Positions 8,518 to 19,961 are shown, counted from the stretch's first letter. The stretch: DNA of 64,000 nucleotides from Mycolicibacterium sphagni (GCF_013337765.1 NZ_VBSB01000010.1:186001-250000); one strand, 5' to 3'. Numbers and translations are program-made. The notes: generated by a model from the letters alone, not told the origin.

Positions 8518-9734
8518 CAATCAATAGCAGAGGCGCCAAGTGGGTAGTCGGGATATCCCATGGCGTCGTACAACCGCACGCCCTTGTTGTTGAGCCGGGC
8601 GATGGCCCTGGTCAAACGGCCCGGAAGTGCCGACAGTGTGCGGCCGGCGTTGACCAGCGCCCACACCCCCAGCTCCGATCGCGGCACCAGCGTCTTGGCG
8701 ACCGTGCGGGCGAACGCGCGGCTGTGCCGCACCGGGTCCGCCATCACCGCCTCGTAGGCGGCGAACGCCGCGACATGATCACCGCCGGCCCGTTCGAGTT
8801 CACCGGCCAGCACGTAGGCGCCCAGCACCGCCAGGCTGGTGCTGCCGCCCACCGCAGGCCCTGGGCAGTAGCCCGCATCCCCGACGAGGGTGACCCGGCC
8901 GCGCGACCAGCTGGTCAGCTCCAGCTGGGTGATCGAGTCGAAGTAGAACGTGCCCGGACCGTCGAGTTCGCCCAGCCAGCGGTCGACGACCGGGTTCAGC
9001 CCGGCGAACGCCGAGCGCAGTAGCAGCCGCTGCCGGGCGTCGTCGCGATGGTGGTAGTCCAGCGGCGCCTCGGGGCGGAACAGGAACACCGCGCGGGCGT
9101 CGTCGAGATGGTCGGCGGTATAGATCATCGCCCACCGGCGGGTGTCGACGAAGTTCGTTGATTCACCATCGCGTGCAAGCTCTTTGGGCACCGACAGCAC
9201 CGCCAGATAGCCCCCAAGGAAGCGAGTGTGACCAGAGTCGGGGCCGAAGACCAATTGCCGCACTCCTGAATGCAGGCCGTCGGCGCCGACGACGACGTCG
9301 TAGTGACGAGGGGCGGTCCTGCCGAAGTCCACCGTGCCGTCGTCGGCGATCGCGGTGATCTGGTCGTCGAACAGGTACTCGATGTGGTCGCGGCCGGCGT
9401 CGTAGTAGATCTGGCTGAGGTCGTCGCGCATGATCTCGACGTGCCGGTCGGACATGACCGAGGCCAGTTTCACGTAGTCGACATTCACCGGCCGCCGCCC
9501 TCCGGTGCGCTGCAGGATCAGCCGAGTGGTGCCCGTCGCCCGGGCCTGGACCTGCTCGATCACCCCCATCTGTTCGGAGATGTTCATCGCCGGTCGGAAC
9601 AGATCGACGGCGTGGCCGCCCGTCTTTCGCAGTGCGGGAGCCCGTTCGACGACTGTCACGTCGAATCCGCGGCGGGTCAGCCAGTACGCCAGCACCGGTC
9701 CGGCGATGCTGGCACCCGAAACCAGAATGCGCAT
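8517..9734 (-). CDS. FAD-dependent monooxygenase (PHBH/UbiH-like)
   Basis: 405 aa from ATG at 9734; the longer open frame to 9956 runs through the divergent tetR gene and is rejected. The start MRILVSGASIAGPVLAYWL gives the GxGxxG-type FAD Rossmann loop and is followed by the E-R-A strand end. The second FAD motif (VTLVGDAGYCPGPAVGGS) is near residue 285. Class A flavoprotein monooxygenases insert one oxygen into aromatic or related substrates using NAD(P)H. The gene forms a coupled pair with the hydrolase downstream (TGATG). The 42-bp gap to tetR carries a palindrome, so TetR control is likely. Confidence 0.82.
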   Translation of the reverse strand: MRILVSGASIAGPVLAYWLTRRGFDVTVVERAPALRKTGGHAVDLFRPAMNISEQMGVIEQVQARATGTTRLILQRTGGRRPVNVDYVKLASVMSDRHVEIMRDDLSQIYYDAGRDHIEYLFDDQITAIADDGTVDFGRTAPRHYDVVVGADGLHSGVRQLVFGPDSGHTRFLGGYLAVLSVPKELARDGESTNFVDTRRWAMIYTADHLDDARAVFLFRPEAPLDYHHRDDARQRLLLRSAFAGLNPVVDRWLGELDGPGTFYFDSITQLELTSWSRGRVTLVGDAGYCPGPAVGGSTSLAVLGAYVLAGELERAGGDHVAAFAAYEAVMADPVRHSRAFARTVAKTLVPRSELGVWALVNAGRTLSALPGRLTRAIARLNNKGVRLYDAMGYPDYPLGASAID

Positions 9735-9749
9735 GGCCAGCAGCTTACT

Positions 9750-9766
9750 TAACGGTCGGTCAGTTA
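9750..9766. promoter_or_regulatory. Putative TetR operator between divergent genes
   Basis: A 17-bp imperfect palindrome with outer arms TAAC (9750-9753) and GTTA (9763-9766), centred at 9758, fills the 42-bp space between the monooxygenase and tetR starts. It overlaps the likely tetR -10 (TAGGGT, 9765-9770, six bases before the GTG). This is the expected place for a TetR autorepressor site controlling both directions. Palindrome seen; binding inferred. Confidence 0.55.
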
Positions 9767-9776
9767 GGGTCGCTAC

Positions 9777-10331
9777 GTGAGCAGGCCAGGGACAGGTACC
9801 CGACAACGGATTCAGGACGTCGCCCGTGAGCTGTTCGGCCAGAAGGGCGTGCACCGCACGAGCCTGCAGGACATCGCCGACCGGCTTGGCATCACCAAGC
9901 CCGCGCTCTACTACCACTTCAGCTCGCGGGAAGAGTTGGTGCGCAGCATTCTCCACCCGCTCATCGACGAAGGTGAACTGTTCATCGTCGAACTGGAGAA
10001 GCGGGCATCGACCAACCCCGCAAGCCCGCGCGAGCTACTCGAGGGCTACTTCGATTTCCTCTTTCGGCACCGCTCCGATCTGGTGCTGGCGGTCACCGAG
10101 CTGACCACGCTGGCCGATCTCGGCTTGGTGGACAAAGTATTGGCGTGGCAGAAACGGCTGTGCGCGTTGGTGTTCGGCACGCGCCCGACGCTGGAGCAGT
10201 CCACCCGCGGTGTGATCGCGTTCGGTGGAATGCAGGACTGCTGTCTACAGTTCCCCAATAGCCCACCCAAACGGCTACGGCAAGCAACAATTACGGGTGC
10301 GCTGGCCGCACTGGGCCTACCCGACGCCTAA
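9777..10331 (+). CDS. TetR-family transcriptional regulator
   Basis: 184 aa, GTG start. The N-terminal helix-turn-helix is typical: RQRIQDVARELFGQKG, then TSLQDIADRLGITKPALYYHF. The C-terminal ligand domain is not assignable to a ligand. It is divergent from the monooxygenase-hydrolase pair with a palindrome between them and very probably represses that pair. The -10-like TAGGGT ends six bases before the GTG, which fits leaderless transcription. It is followed by a strong bidirectional terminator shared with clpB. Confidence 0.9.
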   Translation: MSRPGTGTRQRIQDVARELFGQKGVHRTSLQDIADRLGITKPALYYHFSSREELVRSILHPLIDEGELFIVELEKRASTNPASPRELLEGYFDFLFRHRSDLVLAVTELTTLADLGLVDKVLAWQKRLCALVFGTRPTLEQSTRGVIAFGGMQDCCLQFPNSPPKRLRQATITGALAALGLPDA

Positions 10332-10336
10332 CGCAA

Positions 10337-10367
10337 AGAGCCCCCGCACATTTCGTGCGGGGGCTCT
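10337..10367. terminator. Bidirectional intrinsic terminator-like hairpin
   Basis: Perfect 13-bp inverted repeat (arms 10337-10349 and 10355-10367, arm sequence AGAGCCCCCGCAC) with a five-base loop, placed between the convergent stops of tetR and clpB. There is no long U tract, as is common in actinobacteria. It should serve both strands. Confidence 0.85.
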
Positions 10368-10378
10368 CGCGTTGGACG

Positions 10379-12925
10379 TCAGCCCAGAATCAGCGATTCG
10401 CCGTCCGGGGCCACATTGACCGGCACGACGTCACCGTCGTGCACCTCACCGGCGAGCAGCAGCTTGGCCAGCTGGTCGCCGATGGCCTGCTGCACCAGCC
10501 GCCGCAGCGGCCGAGCACCGTAGACCGGGTCGAACCCGCGATCGGCGAGCCACTTCTTGGCCTCCAGCGACACCTGCAACTCCAGGCGACGCTGGGCGAG
10601 CCGCTTCTGCAGCTGCGCCAGTTGGATATCCACGATCTGCACCAGCTCGTCGGGCTTGAGACCCTCGAAGATCAGCACATCGTCGAGGCGGTTGATGAAC
10701 TCCGGTTTGAACGCCGCGCGCACTGCCGCCATCACCTGCTCCTCGCTGCCGCCCGACCCCAGGTTCGAGGTCAGGATGAGGATCGTGTTGCGGAAGTCGA
10801 CCGTGCGGCCCTGGCCGTCGGTCAGTCTGCCCTCATCGAGAACAGCGAGCAGCACGTCGAACACGTCCGGATGGGCCTTCTCGACCTCGTCGAACAGCAC
10901 CACCGTGTACGGGCGCCGGCGTACCGCCTCGGTCAGCTGACCGCCCTGGTCGTAGCCGATATACCCGGGAGGGGCACCGACAAGCCTTGCGACGGAATGC
11001 TTTTCGCCGTACTCACTCATGTCGATGCGGACCATGGCCCGCTCGTCGTCGAACAGGAAATCGGCCAGCGCCTTGGCCAGCTCGGTCTTACCGACACCGG
11101 TCGGACCGAGGAACAAGAACGAGCCCGTCGGACGGTTGGGGTCGGCGACCCCGGCCCGGCTGCGCCGGACCGCGTCGGAAACCGCTTGCACGGCGCGCTT
11201 TTGGCCCACGACCCGGCGACCCAGCTCCTCCTCCATGCGCAGCAGCTTGGCGGTCTCGCCTTCGAGCAGGCGCCCGGCGGGGATGCCGGTCCACGCTGCC
11301 ACCACGTCCGCGATGTCGTCGGGCCCGACCTGCTCCTTGAGCATGACGTTGGTCTGCGCCTCAGCCTGGGGCAGCGCCGCGTCGAGCTTCTTCTCCACCT
11401 CGGGAATGCGGCCGTACCGCAGCTCGGCAGCCTTGGCGAGATCACCGTCGCGCTCGGCGCGGTCGGCCTCGCCGCGTAAGACGTCGAGTTGCTCCTTGAA
11501 CTCACGCACGATGTCGATGGCGTTCTTCTCGTTCTGCCACCGGGTGGTCAGCTCAGCCAGCTTTTCCTTCAGGTCGGCCAGCTCGGCACGCAGCTTCTCG
11601 AGGCGGTCTTTCGACGCCTCATCTTCTTCTTTCGCAAGCGCCATCTCCTCGATCTCGAGCCGGCGCACCAACCGCTCGACCTCGTCGACCTCGACGGGCC
11701 GCGAGTCGATCTCCATCCGTAGCCGCGATGCGGCCTCGTCGACCAGGTCGATGGCCTTGTCCGGCAGGAACCGGCTGGTGATGTAGCGGTCAGACAACGT
11801 CGCCGCCGCAACCAGTGCCGAGTCGGTGATCTGCACACCGTGGTGCACCTCGTACCGGTCCTTGAGGCCGCGCAGGATGCCGACGGTGTCCTCCACCGAC
11901 GGTTCACCGACCAGCACCTGCTGGAAGCGGCGCTCCAGGGCGGCGTCCTTCTCGATGTACTTGCGGTACTCCTCGAGCGTGGTGGCACCGACCATCCGCA
12001 ACTCACCACGGGCCAGCATCGGCTTGATCATGTTGCCGGCGTCCATCGCACCCTCGCCGGTGGCACCGGCGCCGACGATGGTGTGCAGCTCGTCGATGAA
12101 CGTGATGACCTGCCCGGCCGAGTTCTTGATGTCGTCGAGAACAGCCTTGAGCCGCTCCTCGAATTCACCGCGGTACTTGGCGCCGGCCACCATCGACCCC
12201 ATGTCCAGGGAGACGACGGTCTTGTCGCGCAGGCTCTCCGGCACGTCGCCGGCCACGATCCGCTGGGCCAGGCCCTCCACGATCGCGGTCTTGCCGACGC
12301 CGGGCTCACCGATGAGTACGGGGTTGTTCTTGGTGCGCCGGCTCAGCACCTGAATGACGCGACGAATCTCGTTGTCGCGCCCGATGACCGGGTCGAGGTT
12401 GCCTTCCCGGGCACGGGCGGTCAGGTCGGTGGAGTACTTCTCCAGCGCCTGATAACTGGCCTCGGGATCCGGGCTGGTGACCCGGGCGCTGCCACGGACC
12501 TTCACGAACGCATCCCGCAGGGCCTGCGGGGACGCGCCGTGACCGGTGAGCAGCTTGGCCGTGTCGGAGTCACCGGTGGCCAAACCGACCATCAGGTGCT
12601 CGGTGGAGACGTATTCGTCGTCCATCTCTGTTGCCAGTTGCTGGGCAGCGGTGATCGCCGCCAGCGACTCGCGGGAGAGCTGCGGTTGCGAGGTCGCACC
12701 GCTGCTGGTCGGCAGCCGGTCGACCAGCCGTTGTGCCTCGGTGCGGATCGTGGCCGGATCGACACCAACAGCCTCGAGCAACGGCGCAGCAATGCCGTCG
12801 GCTTGTGTGAGCAGCGCCAACAGCAGGTGGGCAGGCCTGATCTCCGGGTTGCCGGCCGCACTGGCGGCTTGCAACGCAGCGGTCAGCGCCGCCTGAGTCT
12901 TGGTTGTCGGGTTGAAAGAATCCAC
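10379..12925 (-). CDS. clpB: ClpB disaggregase (Hsp100)
   Basis: 848 aa, the same length I recall for M. tuberculosis ClpB. Domains in order: Clp N-domain (1-145), AAA+ domain 1 with GEPGVGKT near residue 205, the coiled-coil middle domain (about 400-525), and AAA+ domain 2 with GPTGVGKT near residue 605. ClpB works with DnaK/DnaJ/GrpE to resolubilise aggregated proteins in the cytoplasm. GTG start at 12925, with GTGAGG about five bases upstream. A HAIR-type inverted repeat about 85 bp upstream indicates HspR repression, and hspR itself lies in this window. Confidence 0.97.
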   Translation of the reverse strand: MDSFNPTTKTQAALTAALQAASAAGNPEIRPAHLLLALLTQADGIAAPLLEAVGVDPATIRTEAQRLVDRLPTSSGATSQPQLSRESLAAITAAQQLATEMDDEYVSTEHLMVGLATGDSDTAKLLTGHGASPQALRDAFVKVRGSARVTSPDPEASYQALEKYSTDLTARAREGNLDPVIGRDNEIRRVIQVLSRRTKNNPVLIGEPGVGKTAIVEGLAQRIVAGDVPESLRDKTVVSLDMGSMVAGAKYRGEFEERLKAVLDDIKNSAGQVITFIDELHTIVGAGATGEGAMDAGNMIKPMLARGELRMVGATTLEEYRKYIEKDAALERRFQQVLVGEPSVEDTVGILRGLKDRYEVHHGVQITDSALVAAATLSDRYITSRFLPDKAIDLVDEAASRLRMEIDSRPVEVDEVERLVRRLEIEEMALAKEEDEASKDRLEKLRAELADLKEKLAELTTRWQNEKNAIDIVREFKEQLDVLRGEADRAERDGDLAKAAELRYGRIPEVEKKLDAALPQAEAQTNVMLKEQVGPDDIADVVAAWTGIPAGRLLEGETAKLLRMEEELGRRVVGQKRAVQAVSDAVRRSRAGVADPNRPTGSFLFLGPTGVGKTELAKALADFLFDDERAMVRIDMSEYGEKHSVARLVGAPPGYIGYDQGGQLTEAVRRRPYTVVLFDEVEKAHPDVFDVLLAVLDEGRLTDGQGRTVDFRNTILILTSNLGSGGSEEQVMAAVRAAFKPEFINRLDDVLIFEGLKPDELVQIVDIQLAQLQKRLAQRRLELQVSLEAKKWLADRGFDPVYGARPLRRLVQQAIGDQLAKLLLAGEVHDGDVVPVNVAPDGESLILG

Positions 12926-13006
12926 GACGCCTCACTTTCAGTCAGGCCGTGCCCGCGCGCAGTCGGCAGGGCACGGCAAATGCTTGTCGCCTTCTTCAAC
13001 ATCGTC

Positions 13007-13033
13007 AAGGTTGAGTCTGTTCCGCTCAACTTT
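13007..13033. promoter_or_regulatory. HAIR-like HspR operator upstream of clpB
   Basis: Inverted repeat AAGGTTGAG (13007-13015) - 9 bases - CTCAACTTT (13025-13033). It matches the core of the actinobacterial HAIR element (CTTGAGT-N7-ACTCAAG), with TTGAG/CTCAA half-sites at correct spacing. It sits in the clpB promoter region. The arms match each other at eight of nine positions. Confidence 0.8.
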
Positions 13034-13092
13034 AACTTTCTCGACTAATTTCCGCGAGGGACTTTCGGCCCCGATTCCCGGGCATTCGAACA

Positions 13093-13098
13093 TATGAT
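13093..13098 (+). promoter_or_regulatory. -10 element for leaderless small gene
   Basis: TATGAT, a near-ideal mycobacterial -10 box, ends six bases before the ATG at 13105, so transcription would begin at or next to the start codon. No convincing -35 is visible. Confidence 0.6.
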
Positions 13099-13104
13099 CG
13101 AATA

Positions 13105-13413
13105 ATGGTGGAGCGGGTGTCGATCGGCTACACCGGACAACCCGTCCGGGACCCGTTTCGGGTGGTCCGCCCGCCGGTCCCGGTGCTGATCGACCTCACG
13201 GTGTTGTTCCCCCGCGAGCCACACCGGTCGGGGCGCTACCACCCGCACGGTCTGCAGATGCACAAGGTCGTCACCGGCATGCTGAGCTGTTGGGGCATCT
13301 GCGAGCAGGGCGACTGGTGGGGGCTGGTGACCTACGAGATCGCGTACGGATCGCGCGGAAAGGCGGTGACGCACTGGGTGCCCGCGTGGACGCTGCGACG
13401 AAAACCGGGCTGA
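13105..13413 (+). CDS. Small conserved-looking hypothetical protein
   Basis: 102 aa, soluble, not recognised. It is rich in Trp, Tyr, His and Pro, with segments such as HRSGRYHPHGLQMHKVV and CEQGDWWGLVTYEIAYGSRG. There is no signal peptide or membrane helix. ATG start supported by the TATGAT -10 six bases upstream (leaderless). Divergent from clpB, whose HspR site lies about 70 bp away, so shared heat-shock control is possible but unproven. Real-gene support: mycobacterial codon usage, a good promoter and a clean start. Confidence 0.6.
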   Translation: MVERVSIGYTGQPVRDPFRVVRPPVPVLIDLTVLFPREPHRSGRYHPHGLQMHKVVTGMLSCWGICEQGDWWGLVTYEIAYGSRGKAVTHWVPAWTLRRKPG

Positions 13414-13522
13414 GCAAAAGGATCACGCGCTCGAATGACTTGAACCCCAGCAATTCTCAGACGGAATGCCTCAATCAATCTGCACTGCAACGCATTACCA
13501 CAGCACGGCGAAGTCAGCGGTG

Positions 13523-13933
13523 CTAGGTATGCCCGGCGTTGGGTGGTGACGTCGTGGCATACGGGTTCGTCATCGTGACTGTGGTCGTGGGAGTGGTGTA
13601 ATCCGTCTCAGGAGGGCTCGTCAATTCGCCCGCGGTCTCGCTCGGCGACGGCGGCGGCCCCGAGCTGGGATTCATATCGGTGGTCGAGATCCTCGGCGAT
13701 GTCGTCCGCGATGTCGTGGACGTCTTACGAGAGGTTGTCGTCGGGGTAGTGCTGATCGCCGGCGCATACGTCACCGGGCCGTCCCGCCGCTGTGAGCTCT
13801 CCGCGGTATCCATGACGGCATACACCAGCATCACGAGCAGCACTATCGCTGCCACCCCGGAGACGTAGATCCAGATGGTCTGCTGGCCGTCGTGGCCGTC
13901 GTCACCCTTTTCCTCGTCGGCATCCTTGCCCAC
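13523..13933 (-). CDS. Single-pass membrane protein with Thr/Ser/Pro-rich tail
   Basis: 136 aa from GTG at 13933 (the frame stays open to 13966). A short acidic N-terminus is followed by a membrane helix (WIYVSGVAAIVLLVMLVYAVM, split about residues 21-41) and a roughly 95-residue tail rich in Thr, Ser and Pro. The architecture matches the Thr-tailed proteins around the ini genes (41673, 42273, 44417), but the PWYR motif is missing. The tail is probably extracytoplasmic. It faces away from the GAP-family gene with about 60 bp between them. Function unknown. Confidence 0.6.
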   Translation of the reverse strand: MGKDADEEKGDDGHDGQQTIWIYVSGVAAIVLLVMLVYAVMDTAESSQRRDGPVTYAPAISTTPTTTSRKTSTTSRTTSPRISTTDMNPSSGPPPSPSETAGELTSPPETDYTTPTTTVTMTNPYATTSPPNAGHT

Positions 13934-13994
13934 GGGGGGAGATAGTACGGTCAGCCGTGGCCGCACGTTGTCCGACTATCGCCAGGAGGCACCT

Positions 13995-14663
13995 GTGACG
14001 ACGAGCCTCGGCTCCGAACTGGCCGAATTGATCCCCCTGGCGCTCGTCATCACGCTGTCCCCGCTGACGATCATCCCTGGCATTCTCATGCTCCACACGC
14101 CCTCGCCCCGGCCGACAAGCATGGCGTTCCTGCTGGGCTGGATACTGGGCATCGCCGGCCTCACCGCGGGTTTCGTGCTGGTGTCCAACGCGCTGGGCGG
14201 CCTCAACAAGCAGCCGACGTGGGCGCCATACGTCCGCATCGTGATCGGCGCGGCACTCATCGTGTTCGGGCTTTACCGATGGTTCACCCGCAACCGCTCG
14301 GAGCACACCCCGGGCTGGCTGAAATCGATGACCACCATCGGGCCCGGCCGCGCCTTCATCACCGCCATCGTCCTGGTGGTCATCAACCCCAAGGTCCTGT
14401 TCATGTGCGCCGCGGCGGGCTTGGCGATCGGGTCAGCGGGCCTGGGCGCCACCGGAGCGTGGACGGCCGATGCGGTGTTCACCGGCATCGCCGCATCGTC
14501 GGTGGCGCTGCCGGTGCTGGCCTACCTGGTGGCCGGCGAGCGACTGGACGCGCCGCTGACCAGACTGAAGAACTGGATGGAGGCCCAGCACGCGACGCTG
14601 GTCGCGGTGATCCTGGTCGTCATCGGTGCCATGGTGCTGTACAAGGGCATCCACGGCCTGTAG
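13995..14663 (+). CDS. GAP/Sap-family membrane protein
   Basis: 222 aa from GTG at 13995, chosen for a perfect AGGAGG six bases upstream. Six hydrophobic segments; begins with ELAELIPLALVITLSPLTIIPG, has VVINPKVLFM in the fourth helix region and ends GAMVLYKGIHGL. This resembles the LysE-like GAP family, whose mycobacterial members (Gap, Sap) help export or address glycopeptidolipids and sulpholipid. The transported molecule here is unknown. A second family member lies at 30238-30990. A flavohaemoglobin gene starts 23 bp downstream with its own probable -10. Confidence 0.78.
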   Translation: MTTSLGSELAELIPLALVITLSPLTIIPGILMLHTPSPRPTSMAFLLGWILGIAGLTAGFVLVSNALGGLNKQPTWAPYVRIVIGAALIVFGLYRWFTRNRSEHTPGWLKSMTTIGPGRAFITAIVLVVINPKVLFMCAAAGLAIGSAGLGATGAWTADAVFTGIAASSVALPVLAYLVAGERLDAPLTRLKNWMEAQHATLVAVILVVIGAMVLYKGIHGL

Positions 14664-14686
14664 GCGACGCGCCTAAAATCGCGCCC

Positions 14687-15862
14687 GTGGGCCTCGAGGA
14701 TCGTGATGCACTTCGGGTGCTGCAGGCTGCATTCGAAAACTCCGGGGACCCGCAGTCCTCGTCTCACGAACTGCTTCGCCGCGTCTACACCCGGTGGTTC
14801 GCCCTCGACACGCACGTGCGGGACCTGTTCCCGCCGGAGCTGGCGCCTCAGCGGGCGGCATTCGGGCAGGCCATGCACTGGGTGTTCGGCGAGTTCGTCG
14901 CCCAGCGCGCCCACGAACCGGTGGCCTTCCTCGCGCAGCTGGGCCGCGACCACCGCAAATACGGTGTCACCGAACAGCATTACGACAGCATGCGGCAAGC
15001 CTGGTACTCCACGATGCGCAGCCATCTGAACGACAGCTGGACCGCCGCGGTCGACGACGCCGCCAGCCAAGCCATCAACCTGATCACCGGCATCATGTCC
15101 GGTGCGGCCGACGCCGAGGACGGGCCCGCATGGTGGGACGGCACCGTCGTCGAACACCACCGGGTATCCCGCGATATCGCCGTCGTCCGCCTGCACCTGG
15201 ACCGGCCGATGCCCTACCACCCGGGTCAGTACGTCAATGTCCAGATCCCGCAGTGGCCGCGGCGCTGGCGCTTCCTCTCCCCCGCCATGCCTGCCGATCC
15301 GGACGGCTTCATCGAGTTCCACGTGCGCGCCGTGTCCGGTGGCATGGTCAGCAATGCGATGGTGTCCGAGACCCGGCCGGGCGACCGGTGGCGGCTGTCC
15401 AATCCGCATGGCGCGATGGAGGTGGACCGCGACGGGGAGGACGTGCTGATGGTGGCGGGCAGCACCGGGCTGGCCCCGCTGCGCGCACTGATCATGGACC
15501 TGTGCCGGTTCGGCGAGAACCCCAGGGTTCACCTGTTTTTCGGCGCCCGCTATCCGTGCGAGCTGTACGACCTGCGGACGCTGTGGGAGATCGCCGCCTC
15601 CAGCCCGTGGCTCTCGGTGTCACCGGTGTCGGAGTACGCCGGTGATCCGCCGTGGGCGGCCGACTATCCCGACGTCCAACCGCCGCGCGGCCTGCACGTG
15701 CGCCAGACCGGACGGCTGCCCGATGTGGTGACCAAATACGGCGCCTGGGGTGACCGCCAGATCCTGATCTGCGGCGGCCCGGCCATGGTGCGCGCCACCT
15801 ATGACGCGCTGGTCGCCAAGGGCGCGCCGCCCGAACGCATTCAGCACGACCCTGTGGGTTGA
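14687..15862 (+). CDS. Type II flavohaemoglobin (Rv0385-like)
   Basis: 391 aa from GTG at 14687; a TAAAAT -10 at 14674-14679 seven bases before it suggests a leaderless mRNA. The N-terminal globin (about 1-140) has a probable proximal His in QLGRDHRKYG. A ferredoxin-reductase module follows: FAD region with RWRFLSP, NAD region with VAGSTGLAPLRAL, and ICGGPAMV near the end. Classic flavohaemoglobins detoxify NO; mycobacterial type II members (Rv0385) differ in the haem pocket and FAD motif and have been linked to D-lactate oxidation. The altered FAD motif (RFLSP rather than RxYS) supports type II. In M. tuberculosis the orthologue also lies beside clpB. Confidence 0.85.
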   Translation: MGLEDRDALRVLQAAFENSGDPQSSSHELLRRVYTRWFALDTHVRDLFPPELAPQRAAFGQAMHWVFGEFVAQRAHEPVAFLAQLGRDHRKYGVTEQHYDSMRQAWYSTMRSHLNDSWTAAVDDAASQAINLITGIMSGAADAEDGPAWWDGTVVEHHRVSRDIAVVRLHLDRPMPYHPGQYVNVQIPQWPRRWRFLSPAMPADPDGFIEFHVRAVSGGMVSNAMVSETRPGDRWRLSNPHGAMEVDRDGEDVLMVAGSTGLAPLRALIMDLCRFGENPRVHLFFGARYPCELYDLRTLWEIAASSPWLSVSPVSEYAGDPPWAADYPDVQPPRGLHVRQTGRLPDVVTKYGAWGDRQILICGGPAMVRATYDALVAKGAPPERIQHDPVG

Positions 15863-15971
15863 CCTGAACCGCCGTCGACCCGAAGCCCCGAGTTCTGTGA
15901 CTTTCGTCCCTTTCGAACCGGCGGGGCTGAGACGACCATCTGTGCGTGGGGGTGGTTAGTGAGGGGTTCTG

Positions 15972-16229
15972 ATGATGTCTGCCGGTCGGACAGACGAGAC
16001 CGCCGAGTGTGAGCTTGATGCCCTCGCATGGGAATTCCTGTGCTCGCCCTACACGGGACGCAACTACTGGGACTGGTCGCTGGACCGGCGACTCGACGCC
16101 TACCTTCGTCATCAGGACCGTGGGGACATCCTCAAGAGCGGTGCCGCCTACGCCACGGTTCTGGACCGGGTAATGGCCAACCTAGGGCGGGCCCGCCGCG
16201 ACGGCGTCCTGTCCCCACCCCACGTCTGA
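15972..16229 (+). CDS. Small hypothetical protein heading the synthetase-dehydrogenase operon
   Basis: 85 aa, soluble, not recognised. Start ATG at 15972 (a second ATG follows at once), with GAGGGG five bases upstream. Features: CELDALAWEFLCSPYTGRNYW near the N-terminus, then a charged helical region (RRLDAYLRHQDRGDI). It ends six bases before the acyl-CoA synthetase ATG, so it is the likely first gene of the operon running to the acyl carrier protein. It could be a small regulator or partner of the synthetase (inference only). Confidence 0.65.
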   Translation: MMSAGRTDETAECELDALAWEFLCSPYTGRNYWDWSLDRRLDAYLRHQDRGDILKSGAAYATVLDRVMANLGRARRDGVLSPPHV

Positions 16230-16235
16230 GAAATC

Positions 16236-18007
<1,772 letters not shown>

Positions 18008-18011
<4 letters not shown>

Positions 18012-18984
18012 CCGACCAGGACTTGGCCCGCGGGCTGCTCTCCGACATGATCCGGGTCCGCAGGATGGAAGAGATGTGCGCCGAAATGTACAGCGCTGCA
18101 AAGATTCGCGGCTTCCTGCACCTCTACGTCGGCGAGGAGGCGGTCGCCGCGGGTTCGCTGCGCGCGCTGGGGCCCGACGATGCCGTGGTGACGACTTACC
18201 GAGACCATGCCCACGCGTTGCTGACCGGTATCCCGATGACCAAGATCATGGCCGAGATGTACGGGAAGGTCGAGGGGTGCTCGGGCGGACGCGGTGGATC
18301 CATGCACCTGTTCGACGCGGACCGGCGGTTCTACGGCGGCAACGCGATCGTCGCCGGTGGCCTGCCGCTGGCGGCCGGGCTGGCATTCGCCGACGCCCAA
18401 CTGAACCGAAAGAACGTCACCGCATGCTATTTCGGTGAAGGTGCGATCGCTGAGGGGGCGTTCCACGAGTCCATGAACATGGCCGAGCTGTGGCAGCTTC
18501 CGGTGCTGTTCTGTTGCGAGAACAACCGATATGCGATGGGCACGGTGATCGACCACGAGCTGTCACAGCCCGATCTGGCCGCGAAGGCGGCCTCCTATCG
18601 GGTGCCCAGCGCGTCGGCGGACGGAATGGACGTAGAGGCCTGCCACACCGTCACACAGCAGGCGGTCGAACACATCCGCACCGAAGGCGGACCGTTCTTC
18701 ATCGAGTTCCGCACCTACCGTTTCCGTCCGCACTCGATGTTCGATCCCGAACTCTATCGGGAGAAATCCGAAGTCGAAGAGTGGCGCAAGCGCGACCCGA
18801 TCCATCTCTTCGGCGACAAGTGCCTGGCTGACGGCACTCTCACCGCCGAGGACATCGCCACCATCCGGGCGGCCGCCGAGACCGAGGTGGCCGAGGCGGT
18901 CGCCTACGCGGAGGCGGGCACCTGGGAAAGCGTCGACGACCTCGCTCGGCATCTGATGTCACCGGCGACCACGGACATCCTCTC

Positions 18985-18988
<4 letters not shown>
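18008..18988 (+). CDS. 2-oxoacid/acetoin dehydrogenase E1 alpha subunit (TPP-binding)
   Basis: 326 aa. The TPP/Mg motif is intact: CYFGEGAIAEGAFHESMNM through VLFCCENN. The active-site region GCSGGRGGSMH and the loop RFRPHSMFD are typical of pyruvate/acetoin dehydrogenase E1 alpha chains. It would decarboxylate a 2-oxoacid or cleave acetoin, passing the acyl group to E2 lipoate. Its short length favours the acetoin-dehydrogenase/AcoA or Gram-positive PDH type. ATGA overlaps at both ends tie it to the synthetase and to E1 beta. No E3 gene is nearby, so housekeeping Lpd must serve. Confidence 0.88.

Positions 18989-19961
<973 letters not shown>

Noticed and set aside
13414..13522. Possible tRNA in the gap after the small gene
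   Set aside because: A tRNA-like TTGAAC-type string is present, but no cloverleaf arms or CCA-type acceptor stem can be formed.
14219..14686. N-terminal extension of the flavohaemoglobin
   Set aside because: Out-of-frame shadow of the GAP-family gene; the globin domain starts at 14687 next to a -10 element.
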